Source: Gaiella sp038230035
Lineage (GTDB): Bacteria > Actinomycetota > Thermoleophilia > Gaiellales > Gaiellaceae
Direction: 5' to 3'
DNA length: 64,000 bases
Assembly: GCA_038230035.1 (NCBI GenBank)
Contig: JBBRNX010000002.1
Coordinates: forward strand, 62,001-126,000
Part shown: positions 26,679 through 34,360 of the stretch, piece after piece
Position numbering within the stretch: position 1 is the stretch's first letter
How the letters are laid out: each line of letters begins with the position of its first letter
Notes under the pieces: model-generated
The model's input: the letters and a program-made list of their open reading frames with translations, nothing else
What the model was told of the DNA's origin: nothing
Databases searched by the model: none
Program-made: the position numbers and the translations under genes

Positions 26679-26816
26679 CGCTGGCGAGTGTAGGAAGGCG
26701 ATGTGATCGTTCCGTGAGCGGAGCGATAGAGGTTGGTCTGCTCGGAGGCTAGCCTCGGGCTTGGTCGGAGGGCTAAAGGAGCCGGCGCTACAATCGGCCC
26801 CAGTTGATCGAGATCG

Positions 26817-26860
26817 CGCGGGCGTAGCTCAGTTGGTAGAGCGTCGGCTTCCCAAGCCGT
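26817..26860 (+). other. attL: truncated tRNA-Gly 5' half
   Basis: Identical over 44 bp to the start of the intact tRNA-Gly at 36626. The match covers the acceptor 5' strand, D-arm and anticodon arm, then diverges. A TACAAT -10 (26789-26794) precedes it and was presumably the original tRNA promoter, so a tRNA-half transcript running into the element may still be made. Confidence 0.85.
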
Positions 26861-27226
26861 GCCGATGGGAACGACGCGAGCCGACGGCCGGAGACGATCG
26901 CCACATTATCCCGTATGGTGCCTGGGCTTACAGCACGGAAACGGCTTGTCCGCGAGGACGGCCTCGAGGTCGTGCCCGGACGTTTGTGGCATGAATGTGG
27001 CACGGCTCATGCTCAGCCGAACGCTTCCTCGGGCCAGCTGCACGAGCTCGTCGGCCGAGTTACCGTACGGGCCACGCGACAACGAACGTGCCGAGCGGGA
27101 ACAGGATCGTTGTGAACCGTGACCCGGCATGCACCCGAGGTTACGCTCGGCGTTGGCGGCGACGACTCGGCGCGCATGTCTGGCGAGAGCACTCTCGCGC
27201 ATCCGAGTGTGCGAGGCTCCTGACTG
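26861..27226. other. Left end of the element, no recognisable gene
   Basis: No frame in these 366 bp resembles a protein. The minus-strand frames that read across the truncated tRNA give the well-known spurious LGKPTLYQLSYARA peptide. The sequence may hold integrase arm sites, but I see no clear repeats. Confidence 0.5.
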
Positions 27227-28591
27227 TCAACTCGTTGTGGCCTCACGGCGGTCCGGCCAGGTGGCAAGGACGATCGCCAGGACGGCCGGGAAGAGGAAGA
27301 CGACGGCTCCGGTCGTTCCCTTCCCGAGCATCGAGCCCATCACCTCCTGCCCGTGCCAGATCTGGCGGAGCCACGATGTCGGCGACATCTCCGGTGGCAG
27401 CAGCGGCCCGGCGATCGTCGCGGAGACCATCCAGAACGTCGAGACCGCAGCGGTCACGAGCGCCACGATCGGCCACCGTCGGAAGACCGCCGCAACCGGG
27501 AGCGACAGGAACGGCAGCACTGCGACCAGGAATCGAGGGCCGGGCGTTGCACCGCCGAAGGGCAGGTAGTACGACGCGTTGTACACGACGAAGGCGAGCA
27601 CGATCGCACCGATGAGCACGGCTTCCCGGCGATGGCCGGCGTGAGCAAGAAGTCCCAGCCCGAGTACGCCGGCGAGCGTGATCGGCGTCAGCACGAACAG
27701 GCCGATGCTGGAGAACAGCAGATCCCACGCTGCATGGAAGTGGGGGTACGTGAGGCCGAAGAACCCCGCACCGTTCGCGCCGATGAGGTCGTGCCCCGAT
27801 TTCCCGAGTACCTTGACCGCGTCGGCGTAGCCGCTGCGGAGCGGCGAGCCGAAGGCCCACCAGTTGTACGCGGCGAGCGGGACGACCCCGGCCACGAAGC
27901 CGGCGGCGTATTCCAGGCCGCGATGAACGCGCGGGCGGTCAGCGATCGCGTAGCCGGCAAGGCAAGCGCCGATGATCGCCGTCGGGAGCTCGGTGAAGAC
28001 AGCGAGGCCAGCGAGAAATCCTGCACCGATCAGGAGCGCACGCGAACGCTGACGACGTTCCTGAAGGAGGAGGGCGAACCCCGCGAATCCGAATGTCGCC
28101 GAGACCACATGCGAGAAGTAGGCCGTGGCGAAAGGGAGCAGCATCGTGCCGAGCCCGAGCATCATCGCCACAGCGGTGCCCGCCCGCGGATAGATCGAGT
28201 CCACGGTACGGCGGATCAGGAGCAGGAGAACGAAGAACGCCAAGACGACCGTCAGGTTGACCTGCCAGACCGATCTCTCCGGCACCTGTCGCGCTTCTGG
28301 GGGCCCCTGCCCCGTGACGTATGTCGCGGGGACCGCGCCGACAGAATCGAATACGAGGTACGCCGGCAGGCTGAGAAACGCGAGCCCTGGCGACTTCGCC
28401 GCATAGAAATGCCCTTTCACCCACGCGATGTCGCCGCTCTGGTTCAGGTTGTGGTCGATCCACGGCGTTCCGTCCACGAGCGAGCGGACGAGAGCGTAGT
28501 GCGCACCCGCGTTCCAGCCGGGGTACGGAATCTGCGTCGCGGCCGCCACCGCGACGAGGCCGATGGCGAGAAGCTCGCGTAGCCGGCGCAC
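27227..28591 (-). CDS. Polytopic membrane protein, GT-C glycosyltransferase-like
   Basis: The 454-residue protein has about ten membrane helices and a conserved-looking loop PGPRFLVAVLPFLSLPVA, typical of actinobacterial dolichyl-phosphate-mannose-type GT-C proteins. The first extracellular loop contains WIDHNLNQSGDIAWVKGHFYAAKSPGLAF (partly quoted), with acidic residues that could be catalytic. The GTG is 6 nt after a TACACT -10 (minus strand), suggesting leaderless expression like host genes. It lies inside the att-bounded element but looks chromosomal in style, so it may be cargo. Confidence 0.65.
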   Translation of the reverse strand: MRRLRELLAIGLVAVAAATQIPYPGWNAGAHYALVRSLVDGTPWIDHNLNQSGDIAWVKGHFYAAKSPGLAFLSLPAYLVFDSVGAVPATYVTGQGPPEARQVPERSVWQVNLTVVLAFFVLLLLIRRTVDSIYPRAGTAVAMMLGLGTMLLPFATAYFSHVVSATFGFAGFALLLQERRQRSRALLIGAGFLAGLAVFTELPTAIIGACLAGYAIADRPRVHRGLEYAAGFVAGVVPLAAYNWWAFGSPLRSGYADAVKVLGKSGHDLIGANGAGFFGLTYPHFHAAWDLLFSSIGLFVLTPITLAGVLGLGLLAHAGHRREAVLIGAIVLAFVVYNASYYLPFGGATPGPRFLVAVLPFLSLPVAAVFRRWPIVALVTAAVSTFWMVSATIAGPLLPPEMSPTSWLRQIWHGQEVMGSMLGKGTTGAVVFLFPAVLAIVLATWPDRREATTS

Positions 28592-28750
28592 GGAGCAAGT
28601 GTAAGCGGGACACAGCCATCATCCCGGCGCGGCCGAAGGAACATCGGCATCCGTTTGCTCTAGGAACGCCCTCCTTCGCCTCAGGGAACATTCCCGCACA
28701 GTCGCGCAGGCCAGCTTCCTTGCACACACCAACGTGCGAGAATCCGGTTG

Positions 28751-29296
28751 GTGATCGAAGCGCGGCTTCAGGACTCCGGTTCCGGGCTTGCCCCTGTGAC
28801 GGAGGGCTGGTTCATCGTCAACGTCCGCGAGGCCGAGTGGTGGTCTTCGGATACGAGGGGCGCGGCGTGCTGGTTCGCGAACGAGTACGGCGAACCGCCG
28901 GTCGAGTTCGAGCAGCTCGGGATCAACGTGACCGTCCTCGAGCCGGACCAGAGCGGCGTTTATCATGCAGAGACCAATCAGGAAGCGTTCCTCGTTCTGG
29001 CCGGCGAGTGCAGGCTGCTCGTCGAGGGCGAGGAGCGACGCCTCCGAGCCTGGGACTTCTTCCACTGTCCCCCTTGGACTGAGCACGCCTTTGTCGGGGC
29101 TGGCGACGGGCCGTGCGTGATCCTGATGGTCGGCGCACGCATGGGCCCGGAGGTGCGGTACCCCGTATCGGAGCTCGCGGCGGGCTACGGCGCGAGTGTG
29201 GACGAGGAAACCTCCGATCCGGGGCGGGTCTATGCGACGGCCGAGCGGTTCCGGCGCGAGCGGCCGCCGTACTGGCCTCAGTTGCCCTGGGCGTAA
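28751..29296 (+). CDS. Cupin domain protein
   Basis: A 181-residue single-cupin protein. The motifs are YHAETNQEAFLVLAGECRL and FFHCPPWTEHAFVGAG, with metal ligands His/Glu in the first and His in the second. The GTG at 28751 is preferred to the TTG one codon upstream. A second cupin gene follows 92 bp later in the same direction. Substrate is unknown; the C-terminal RYPVSELAAGYGASV tail is shared by many uncharacterised actinobacterial cupins. Confidence 0.75.
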   Translation: MIEARLQDSGSGLAPVTEGWFIVNVREAEWWSSDTRGAACWFANEYGEPPVEFEQLGINVTVLEPDQSGVYHAETNQEAFLVLAGECRLLVEGEERRLRAWDFFHCPPWTEHAFVGAGDGPCVILMVGARMGPEVRYPVSELAAGYGASVDEETSDPGRVYATAERFRRERPPYWPQLPWA

Positions 29297-29388
29297 CTGC
29301 TTCGGGCGTCATTCCGGCATACTCGGGCAGGCCGGCGTGCTCTCCTGCGCCTGCCGTAGGGCTCGCTTCTGCGGTTCGAGGGGGACTA

Positions 29389-29868
29389 GTGTCCGGGCAG
29401 ATGCGTCCTGGTGATGCTTCGAACATCTGGGAAGAGGTGCCCGACTGGGGCGGTGGCGTAGGCGCAAGACCGGTCGCTCGGGCCGCTGAGGGTTCGCTTG
29501 GCAGCTCCCTGTGGGAGCTTCAGCCTGGTGCGTCGCAGTTCGTCTACCACTTCCATCACGGCACGGAAGAGCTCTTGATCGTGCTCCGTGGCACTCCGAC
29601 CGTGCGGATGCACAACGGCGACCGGTTGCTAGCAGAGGGCGACGTCCTCCCGTTCCCGCGCGGCCCGGACGGTGGCCACCAGATCAGAAACGACGGCAAC
29701 GCGACAGCACGCGTGCTAGTCGTGGCCGCCCACGCCGAACCGGATGTCGCCGAGTACCCCGAGACAGGAAAGATCGCCGTGATCCTTCACGGTCAACATC
29801 GGTTCCACCGAGTCGACGAAGCGGCCGAACATGCCGGACCGGAAGCCGCCACGACCGAGACCGACTAG
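29389..29868 (+). CDS. Cupin domain protein
   Basis: About 159 residues. The cupin motifs are YHFHHGTEELLIVLRGTPTVR and GDVLPFPRGPDGGHQIRNDG, with a typical metal site. The GTG at 29389 has a GAGGGGGA Shine-Dalgarno 4 nt upstream; the ATG at 29401 is the alternative. It is a second cupin beside the one at 28751, but the two sequences are not close copies. Function is unknown. A hairpin follows the stop by 20 nt. Confidence 0.75.
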   Translation: MSGQMRPGDASNIWEEVPDWGGGVGARPVARAAEGSLGSSLWELQPGASQFVYHFHHGTEELLIVLRGTPTVRMHNGDRLLAEGDVLPFPRGPDGGHQIRNDGNATARVLVVAAHAEPDVAEYPETGKIAVILHGQHRFHRVDEAAEHAGPEAATTETD

Positions 29869-29887
29869 ATTCGTCCAGGACGCTCAC

Positions 29888-29908
29888 GTTCAAGAGACGT
29901 TCTTGAAC
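29888..29908 (+). terminator. Hairpin after the second cupin gene
   Basis: GTTCAAGA-GACGT-TCTTGAAC is a perfect 8-bp inverted repeat 20 nt after the stop. It has no U-tract. It could be a terminator or a protein-binding palindrome marking the boundary between cargo and the phage-like module. Confidence 0.45.
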
Positions 29909-29967
29909 CGTGCCTCAGCCAAGGGCGCAAGGTGGGTGCCTTTCGTTCCTCTAGCTAAAATTCACAG

Positions 29968-30081
29968 ATGACCAGACTCCGAAGCTATTTGAGCTGGCTC
30001 GGCCACCGGCTTCGACTCTCCCAGCTTGGCCGAGAGCTCTTCACCGGTGCACTTCACCGACCCCTCGAGGGTCGTCCTGCC
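29968..30081 (+). CDS. Possible small leaderless ORF
   Basis: A 37-codon frame beginning MTRLRSYLSWLGHRLRLS. Its ATG is 6 nt after a TAAAAT -10 hexamer, matching the leaderless pattern in this genome. The peptide is basic and helical. It overlaps the next small frame (30026-30253), so at most one may be translated. No homologue is recognised. Confidence 0.35.
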
Positions 30082-30253
30082 TGACGGTTGGGCGCAGGAG
30101 CTCGGTCAGGCGCTCGCAGGCGCGTTCGAGCGGGTCCCCCCAGCGCAGGTGACTGTGCAGAACACGATCGAGATGCCGGCCGATGACGGGCCGACGCAGA
30201 TCGACTTTCAGCGGAACCCGAACGGCACGATTAAGTCCGCCACGATCGACTGA
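30026..30253 (+). CDS. Small protein of unknown function
   Basis: A 75-residue frame from a TTG (or GTG at 30047, 68 residues) with good codon bias, ending DFQRNPNGTIKSATID. The central ALAGAFERVPPAQVTVQNTIEMP pattern suggests a compact alpha/beta fold. No family is recognised. It begins the phage-like right part of the element and overlaps the tiny ORF at 29968. Confidence 0.45.
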   Translation: MAESSSPVHFTDPSRVVLPDGWAQELGQALAGAFERVPPAQVTVQNTIEMPADDGPTQIDFQRNPNGTIKSATID

Positions 30254-30256
30254 TAG

Positions 30257-30802
30257 TCAGGCGATACGGGCCCAGCTGTGTTCTGTGCGGAACGGTTCGG
30301 GGATATCGCCCCTCGTCGAAGCCGGGATGTCGCCGTCGAGCAAGGCAAGGATGGTTGCGCACGCGATCTCGGCTGGCTCGAACGCGGCCCTGACGATCCG
30401 CCCGTCCGGGCAAACCTCGAGCGGAACCGCATTCTCCACCGCGTTTTGTAGCGCGTCGACGAGACGCCAGGAACCCGTCACCATGCCGTTCGTCCATTCC
30501 ACGCCGACCGGAAAGCCGTCGCGGTATCCCTCGATGACGAAAGCCCCTGGCCCACCAGCAGCGTCATCCATAGCGGCCACCTCCTGACGCTGCGCGAGTC
30601 GACTAGAGGCCAAACTTTCGCGCCGGCTCTCGGGGCGAACAAAAGGCTGATCGGCGTAGTCAGACGTCAGGCGTCGTCGCGGCCGTACCAACCGCGCACG
30701 CCATCGCGTCCGAAGGTGAAGCGCGTCGTTGGAGAAAAGCAGTCCCACGACGCCGGCGATGACCCCAGCAAGCATCGATATGAGCAACACGTGGACGTCC
30801 AT
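30257..30802 (-). CDS. Membrane-anchored protein of unknown function
   Basis: The 181-residue protein starts with one hydrophobic helix (VLLISMLAGVIAGVVGLLF), then a basic linker, then a soluble domain with FVIEGYRDGFPVGVEWTNGMVTG and AAFEPAEIACATILALLDG. Its orientation opposes the neighbouring element genes. It is convergent with 30026-30253, 3 bp apart. No family is recognised. Confidence 0.5.
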   Translation of the reverse strand: MDVHVLLISMLAGVIAGVVGLLFSNDALHLRTRWRARLVRPRRRLTSDYADQPFVRPESRRESLASSRLAQRQEVAAMDDAAGGPGAFVIEGYRDGFPVGVEWTNGMVTGSWRLVDALQNAVENAVPLEVCPDGRIVRAAFEPAEIACATILALLDGDIPASTRGDIPEPFRTEHSWARIA

Positions 30803-30905
30803 ATTCTCGCCTACGCCGTTGCTGTTCCCATTTGGGCCGCACCAATATCACGCAACCGACTACATGGCTGACATCGAAGCCCAGGAGCTGCACCCGTGAG
30901 AACAT

Positions 30906-31235
30906 GTGTTCGTGACCGCGGACGGCAGACCGAGCGTGATCTTTCAACGGGCGCTCAAGGCACGAAGCCTGGTCATGGCCGAAGCCCTAGCCAGGGAGAT
31001 CGGCGCAGACCGGCCGCTGACGCTCGACGAGGCGCTCGGGCTCGCCGCGCTCTACGCGTCCGAGGCTGACCCGAAGGCCGAACGTGCGGCGCTCCGCTGG
31101 CTACAACGGCTCCTCGACGAACGAACCCTCGCCCTCAGCGAAGTTCGGCGGGCCGCGGAATGGCTCGAGCAGCTCGCCGGCGACGAGGCTGATCTCGCGC
31201 TCGGCTCGCTCTCATCGCTGATTAGCCGCGCGTAG
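30906..31235 (+). CDS. Helical protein of unknown function
   Basis: A 109-residue, all-helical, acidic protein (FQRALKARSLVMAEALAREIG, then EALGLAALYASEADPKAERAALRWLQRLLDE). The spacing of Leu/Ala suggests a TPR- or HEAT-like helical bundle. The GTG at 30906 is assumed; GTG at 30912 is possible. No close family is recognised, but this kind of short helical protein is frequent in actinobacterial mobile elements. Confidence 0.55.
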   Translation: MFVTADGRPSVIFQRALKARSLVMAEALAREIGADRPLTLDEALGLAALYASEADPKAERAALRWLQRLLDERTLALSEVRRAAEWLEQLAGDEADLALGSLSSLISRA

Positions 31236-31330
31236 TCGCTTCCGATAAGGCGGCCGGTGCAACCCGGCAGCGCCGACGAAGCGGCTCGCAGCCCTGATGA
31301 GTTCCGATAGACGTTCTGGATGGTGACGAA

Positions 31331-31639
31331 TTGACCGCGGCCGAGTTGTCTCTAGCCGACTTCGAGGCAGGCCTCGTCGAACTGCCTATCCCTGCGACGG
31401 ACGGCTTCAAGGCCGACGAGATCACGATCCGGTTCGTCGGCGTCGTCAAGCTCGACCGCACCGACGTCGAGCATTTGCGGTTCGTCGACGCGATGCGCCT
31501 CGGCGCCCCGGTCCGGCTTATTGTCACCGGCGCCGTCTCCGGCAAGGGCTTCACGCACTCACAAACCCAAGACGAGGACAAGGTCGGCTACTACGCGTCC
31601 CTGAGAATCGCCGACGTTGAGCTAGGCGAGCCCGCCTAG
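31331..31639 (+). CDS. Protein of unknown function
   Basis: A 102-residue protein from a TTG start, with beta-rich pattern EITIRFVGVVKLDRTDVEHL and LIVTGAVSGKGFTHS. It has good coding bias and no predicted membrane helix. It overlaps the convergent zinc-ribbon gene by 18 nt. No family is recognised; a phage accessory role is only inferred from position. Confidence 0.55.
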   Translation: MTAAELSLADFEAGLVELPIPATDGFKADEITIRFVGVVKLDRTDVEHLRFVDAMRLGAPVRLIVTGAVSGKGFTHSQTQDEDKVGYYASLRIADVELGEPA

Positions 31640-31921
31640 TCGAGCTCGACTCAAGCGCTTGCGACAGCCGGCGCTGCAAGTGACCTTGTCCGAGCGCGAG
31701 AATGGCGGCAGCGGCCGCGGACACATTGCGCAATTCCGGGGCGCCCACTCGACGGAGAAGACCGCATCGAGGACTAAGTCCTCTGGAAACCTGCCTTGGG
31801 CTGCCGCTTGCTCGGTGAGCTTTGCGCGTGCTGCCGGCGTCGCGGCAAGCCAGGCATCAAGTGCCCTCTGCCGGTAGTCGGTGGGTGTCACACCGTAAGT
31901 GTGACGTGATCCGATAGGCAT
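31622..31921 (-). CDS. Zinc-ribbon protein, possible element regulator
   Basis: The protein has a helical N-terminal half (YRQRALDAWLAATPAARAKL) and a C-terminal zinc site CAMC-N16-CSAGC followed by RKRLSRAR, a layout common in small phage DNA-binding proteins. The ATG at 31921 is 4 bp from the divergent HTH gene start. An in-frame GTG at 31891 lies inside an inverted-repeat operator and may be the real start. Either way it is transcribed divergently from the replication module, where a repressor would be expected. The function is inferred. Confidence 0.6.
   Translation of the reverse strand: MPIGSRHTYGVTPTDYRQRALDAWLAATPAARAKLTEQAAAQGRFPEDLVLDAVFSVEWAPRNCAMCPRPLPPFSRSDKVTCSAGCRKRLSRARLGGLA
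31887..31905. promoter_or_regulatory. Operator-like inverted repeat at the divergent promoter
   Basis: GTCACAC-CGTAA-GTGTGAC is a perfect 7-bp inverted repeat with a 5-nt spacer, 20 bp upstream of the Xis/AlpA-like gene and over the possible GTG start of the zinc-ribbon gene. It is well placed to control both directions. Confidence 0.6.
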
Positions 31922-31925
31922 TGCA

Positions 31926-32114
31926 ATGAATAAAACGGACCCGATCACGGTGAGTAGGACTGAGGCCGCTCGTCTCCTGGGCGTCAGCTACGTGACGATG
32001 AAGCGCCTCGCCAAGCGGGGGGCTATCGCGGAGATTCGGTACGCACCGAACTCGCATCCGCGCCTTCGGCTCGAGGACGTGCTCGCACTCGCAGAGAGGA
32101 CGGCCGTGAAGTGA
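31926..32114 (+). CDS. HTH protein, AlpA/excisionase-like
   Basis: The 62-residue protein has a winged-helix/MerR-like core ITVSRTEAARLLGVSYVTMKRLAKRGAI followed by PRLRLEDVLALAERT. It belongs to the small HTH group that includes AlpA activators and excisionases. It opens the co-directional replication operon and overlaps the next gene by 4 nt (GTGA). In satellite elements such a protein often activates excision and replication; that role is inferred here. Confidence 0.72.
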   Translation: MNKTDPITVSRTEAARLLGVSYVTMKRLAKRGAIAEIRYAPNSHPRLRLEDVLALAERTAVK

Positions 32115-32368
32115 GCCAGGCAGACAAACGGCGCCCCGCTAAGAACGCCGCAGCCGCAACCTCAGACAGTCAGCGTATCGGACGGAGGCGCTGGACGGCT
32201 CTCGACGAGCTCGAGCGTGAGCGGTGGGCCGGTACGGACCCGCGTAACTCGCGCCTCTGGCTCAGAGCGCCGGACATGCTGAAGCGCGACCTCGTCTACG
32301 GCTACATCGACGCCGAGTCGTTCTGGCATTCCCTGGGCCGTTGGCTCGAGTGGGAGCGGGTCGCGTGA
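32111..32368 (+). CDS. Small protein of unknown function between HTH and RepA-like genes
   Basis: An 85-residue basic protein with a tryptophan-rich C-terminal part (RNSRLWLRAPDMLKRDLVYGYI, ESFWHSLGRWLEWERV). It is translationally coupled to both neighbours through GTGA overlaps. Its place suggests a replication accessory protein or loader, but no family is recognised. Confidence 0.55.
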   Translation: MSQADKRRPAKNAAAATSDSQRIGRRRWTALDELERERWAGTDPRNSRLWLRAPDMLKRDLVYGYIDAESFWHSLGRWLEWERVA

Positions 32369-33483
32369 CCTGGCAGGCGCAGAACCTGGCCGCGGAGGAG
32401 TTCTCAGTCGCTCCGCCGGCACCTGACCTCGTCGGACTGATTTACCGCGGTGAGCGTCACGTCATAAGCGGCCCGCCGGAGGCGATGAAGTCGATGTTCG
32501 CGTTCATCGTTGCCATCGAGGAGATCCGCGCCGGCGGCAAGGTGGCGATCCTCGACTTCGAGCTCGGGCCGGCCGCGGTGCGCGCGTTGTTCGTCGACCT
32601 GGGCGCGAGCCTGGAAGAGGTCGCGAGCATCTACTACGTCGAGCCGGACGGGCCGCCGGAGCCGGAGGACATCGACGCGATGCTCGAGGAGAGCGTGACT
32701 CTCACGATCATCGACGCCGCCGCCGGCGCGTACGACGTCAGCGAGCTCGACGACAACGCACGCAAAGACGCGGAGAAGTTCGCCCGAGCGTGGATCAAGC
32801 CGCTCTGGAAGAACGGCGTCACCGTCATCCTGATCGACCACGTCACCAAGAACGCGGAGACGCGCGGCAGGTTCACGATCGGCAGCGAACGCAAGATCGG
32901 CCAGACCCGCTGCCACCTCGGGCTCGAGGTTCCCGAAGGGAAGCAACTACACCGCGGCAGCGACGGGCTAGTACGGGTTCGCGTCCACAAGGACACGCGC
33001 GGCTACCTGCAACGCGGCATCGTCACCGAGCTCGACCTACACAGCGACCCCGACACGCACGCGATCACATGGCAGTTCCGCCGGCAGGTGACGTCACAGG
33101 GCGCTGACTTCCGACCCACAGGGCTGATGGAGAAGGTGTCACGGTTCCTCGAGCAACACGGCGAAGTACCACGCGCGCGCATCGAGGAAGCCGGCCTCGG
33201 TAAACAAGGCAAGTGGGTACGCGTCGCGATCGACACGCTTATCGAGGAAGAGTGCGCAGCCGAGACGCCAGGTCCTCGAGGGGCACGCCTTACACGTTCC
33301 CTCAAACCCTTCAGAGACACCTCGTCTACCTCGTCCGAGCTCGTCTCACCTCGTCCAGACGAGGACGTCGCCACCTCGTCTACCTCGTCCGTCCCCTACA
33401 AGGGGGACGAGGTACGAGACGAGGACGAGCTACTCCGCGAAGCCAACCACCTCGTCCGAGACGGGGATGCGTCATGGGCATGA
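32365..33483 (+). CDS. RepA-like AAA/RecA-fold replicative ATPase
   Basis: The ~372-residue protein has a RecA-type core: Walker A HVISGPPEAMKSMFAF, Walker B VTLTIIDAAAGAY, and VTVILIDHVTKNAETRGR with a likely sensor GSERKIGQ. This is the RepA/AAA_25 family of plasmid and phage replicative helicases. The C-terminal part has a winged-helix-like segment (LMEKVSRFLEQHGEVPRARI) and a Ser/Thr-Glu/Asp tail encoded by repeated DNA. The GTG overlaps the previous stop. It suggests that the element can replicate its own DNA after excision. Confidence 0.8.
   Translation: MTWQAQNLAAEEFSVAPPAPDLVGLIYRGERHVISGPPEAMKSMFAFIVAIEEIRAGGKVAILDFELGPAAVRALFVDLGASLEEVASIYYVEPDGPPEPEDIDAMLEESVTLTIIDAAAGAYDVSELDDNARKDAEKFARAWIKPLWKNGVTVILIDHVTKNAETRGRFTIGSERKIGQTRCHLGLEVPEGKQLHRGSDGLVRVRVHKDTRGYLQRGIVTELDLHSDPDTHAITWQFRRQVTSQGADFRPTGLMEKVSRFLEQHGEVPRARIEEAGLGKQGKWVRVAIDTLIEEECAAETPGPRGARLTRSLKPFRDTSSTSSELVSPRPDEDVATSSTSSVPYKGDEVRDEDELLREANHLVRDGDASWA
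33318..33460 (+). repeat. Iteron-like direct repeats at the 3' end of the RepA-like gene
   Basis: A 20-bp unit (CACCTCGTCTACCTCGTCCG) occurs at 33318-33337 and 33372-33391. The heptamer CCTCGTC recurs at roughly 9-10-bp spacing between and around them, and in inverted form (GACGAGG) at 33407-33426. Helically phased repeats next to a rep gene are typical of replication origins. The repeats also create the low-complexity TSSTSS and DEDE protein tail. Confidence 0.6.
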
Positions 33484-33578
33484 GCCTGGTGTCGATTTCT
33501 TCTGTGCCGATTTCGGCCCAACCACACGCTGGTCGGCGTTCCCGACCCCTCGCCATAACGTTTGTAAGGAGGCTCGTC

Positions 33579-33851
33579 TTGACGGTTCTTGAGGCAGTTC
33601 AGGCCGAACTTGACGCGATCCGCGTCGAGCATCGGAGCGGGTTGGCAGCGTCGGCGCTCGTGCTCGCGGCGCAGCTTGACGATCCGACAACCTCCCCGAC
33701 CGCGGTGGGGTTGTGTTCGCGGGCGCTTCGCGAGACCCTCGACAGGCTGTGGGACGTTGGGCGAGAACTGACGGACGGTGACGACCTTTCGCTCTTGGCC
33801 GAGCGACGGAAGGCACGGCGCGCGAACCTTGGGGCGTCCGATCTCCGGTGA
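33579..33851 (+). CDS. Small helical phage protein, small-terminase-like
   Basis: A 90-residue protein from a TTG with a strong AAGGAGG Shine-Dalgarno 6 nt upstream. It starts TVLEAVQAELDAIRVEHRSG and has the pattern ALVLAAQLDDPTTSPTAVGLCSRAL, then DDLSLLAERRKARRA. This type of protein often sits just before large-terminase genes in actinobacteriophages, and small-terminase is the usual guess. No large terminase follows here. The assignment is tentative. Confidence 0.5.
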   Translation: MTVLEAVQAELDAIRVEHRSGLAASALVLAAQLDDPTTSPTAVGLCSRALRETLDRLWDVGRELTDGDDLSLLAERRKARRANLGASDLR

Positions 33852-33971
33852 CTTTTGCGCTTCTCCCCCCGGCAGGTTCAGGACGCAAGAGCGCTGTTTT
33901 TCTGTGGCGCTGGGATAGCGACTCCCTGGTGAGGACATTCCGCACGGAAACTCTCCCCGGGGCGGTGTCTG

Positions 33972-34304
33972 ATGGACGTTGACGCCGCGGTTTCACGGTA
34001 CGAGGCTGCGCTCGAGCGGGAGGAGCTGCTCGCGGAGGCGTGGCGTCAGGCTGGGAAGCCCCTGGTCACCGCGGCCGGCGATCTTCATCCGCTTCTTCGT
34101 GCCTGTCAGGTGGCTGCGCGCGACTCTGATCGTTTTCGGCGGGCGGTGTCGGGTCGCCGGCCGGGACGTGCTCCCGGCGACACGGTTGCGCCGGACAGGC
34201 CGCGGCCGCTGCAGGGGTCGACGCCGCGTACGGGCCGCCTGCGGCGAGACGAGCCGCCGCGTCCGGGCCTGCTCCGACACCCCCGAGAGGACGCCGGGTC
34301 GTGA
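33972..34304 (+). CDS. Possible P27-type small terminase-like protein
   Basis: A 110-residue frame. The first ~60 residues (VSRYEAALEREELLAEAW, GKPLVTAAGDLHPLLRACQVAARD) have the helix-G-P-HP-L spacing of P27-type small terminase subunits. The C-terminal half is arginine/proline-rich and may be a read-through of non-coding sequence, so the true protein could be broken. It resembles the next protein (34473-34790) in layout. Tentative. Confidence 0.4.
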   Translation: MDVDAAVSRYEAALEREELLAEAWRQAGKPLVTAAGDLHPLLRACQVAARDSDRFRRAVSGRRPGRAPGDTVAPDRPRPLQGSTPRTGRLRRDEPPRPGLLRHPREDAGS

Positions 34305-34360
34305 CTGCAAGCACCGTGCTTTTCCTATACGCCCAGCCCGGTAACCCACAGGTAGGCGAG

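Noticed and set aside
26788..27003. Minus-strand open frame across the truncated tRNA
   Set aside because: It encodes RLGKPTLYQLSYARA, the antisense of tRNA-Gly, a known source of false protein predictions. The same occurs at 36395-36823.
26861..27226. Possible integrase remnant at the left end of the element
   Set aside because: No recombinase motif could be found in any frame.
29968..30253. A single frameshifted gene spanning the two overlapping small frames
   Set aside because: The shift needed is opposite in sign to the other frameshifts in the window, and the joined product has no recognisable similarity, so they are listed separately.
33852..33971. Hairpin AGCGC...GCGCT after the 33579 gene as a terminator
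   Set aside because: The stem is only 5 bp around a 12-nt loop, too weak to call.
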